Shown here in pieces: positions 63,985 through 64,000 of a stretch of 64,000 nucleotides of DNA. A model generated the notes under the pieces. The model saw nothing but the letters and a program-made list of their open reading frames with translations. It made no database searches and was not told the DNA's origin. The position numbers and the translations under genes are program-made. The stretch is from the NCBI RefSeq assembly GCF_008807015.1, contig NZ_CP031700.1, positions 248,001-312,000 of the forward strand, written 5' to 3'. Within the stretch, counting starts at the first letter, position 1. Each line of letters opens with the position of its first letter. This DNA is from Neisseria zalophi. GTDB taxonomy: Bacteria; Pseudomonadota; Gammaproteobacteria; Burkholderiales; Neisseriaceae.

Positions 63985-64000
63985 ATGAATTTTATAGTTA
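63985..64000 (+). CDS. Start of a further gene, cut by the window edge
   Basis: ATG with AAGAGA upstream, reading MNFIV. Too short to identify; by position it may be another small immunity-type gene. Confidence 0.4.

Overview
The window is chromosomal DNA from a Neisseria species, probably a commensal or animal-associated one. The main evidence is the very frequent 12-mer AGGCCGTCTGAA, the AG variant of the Neisseriaceae DNA uptake sequence (DUS). It is often arranged as inverted pairs that act as gene-end terminators. Typical Neisseria gene orders (minC-minD-minE-oxyR) and an IS1106-like element support this. I saw no rRNA, tRNA or CRISPR array.

Layout. (1) 1-22.5 kb is core chromosome: dxs, the min operon with oxyR, lysS, gltX, tsaC, purD, a YigZ protein, a threonine aldolase, etfAB, heptosyltransferase waaC, nicotinamidase, trmO, sodC, an RNB exonuclease, hemJ and a CYTH protein. 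Two perfect 16-bp parS palindromes lie at 14.0 and 17.0 kb. (2) 22.5-27.9 kb is an AT-rich accessory island: decayed rhs pieces, small membrane proteins, a lipoprotein and two Sel1-repeat proteins. (3) 27.9-42 kb is core again: mnmE, gnd, ggt, lpxC, gapA, a truncated IS3 element, an MFS transporter, a YdcF protein, an ArsC-like protein, a TlpA-like thioredoxin, an ArsR/rhodanese/DUF2892 module and a PhnA-type zinc-ribbon protein. Consensus DnaA boxes lie between gnd and ggt and between lpxC and gapA. With parS and mnmE nearby, they suggest the window is close to the replication origin. (4) 42.2-64 kb is a large Rhs polymorphic-toxin locus.

The Rhs locus has one complete toxin gene: a DUF4150 (PAAR-like) N-terminus, DUF6531, YD repeats, and a C-terminal toxin overlapped by an Imm53-like immunity gene. 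Downstream are at least seven headless rhs pieces (cassettes B-L in the feature list). Those that keep their tips carry a part of the core 3' end, a different C-terminal toxin tip and usually one or more small immunity-like genes. The toxins include a phospholipase A2-like tip with two membrane neighbours and two copies of a WD..PGRH tip, each with an ankyrin immunity candidate. Many cassettes start at the same DUS inside the rhs core (protein G-R-L-K) and are preceded by a repeated terminator-containing linker. Several carry nonsense codons, a 20-bp slippage duplication or IS insertions, so they look like silent donors. The core holds DUS in both orientations, read in frame as GRL(K) or SDGL. 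This suggests that natural transformation and homologous recombination swap toxin tips.

The 22.5 kb island is an older, degraded relative of the 42 kb locus. It shares paralogous immunity genes with it, and the 3' end of the CYTH gene is duplicated just upstream of the intact rhs gene.
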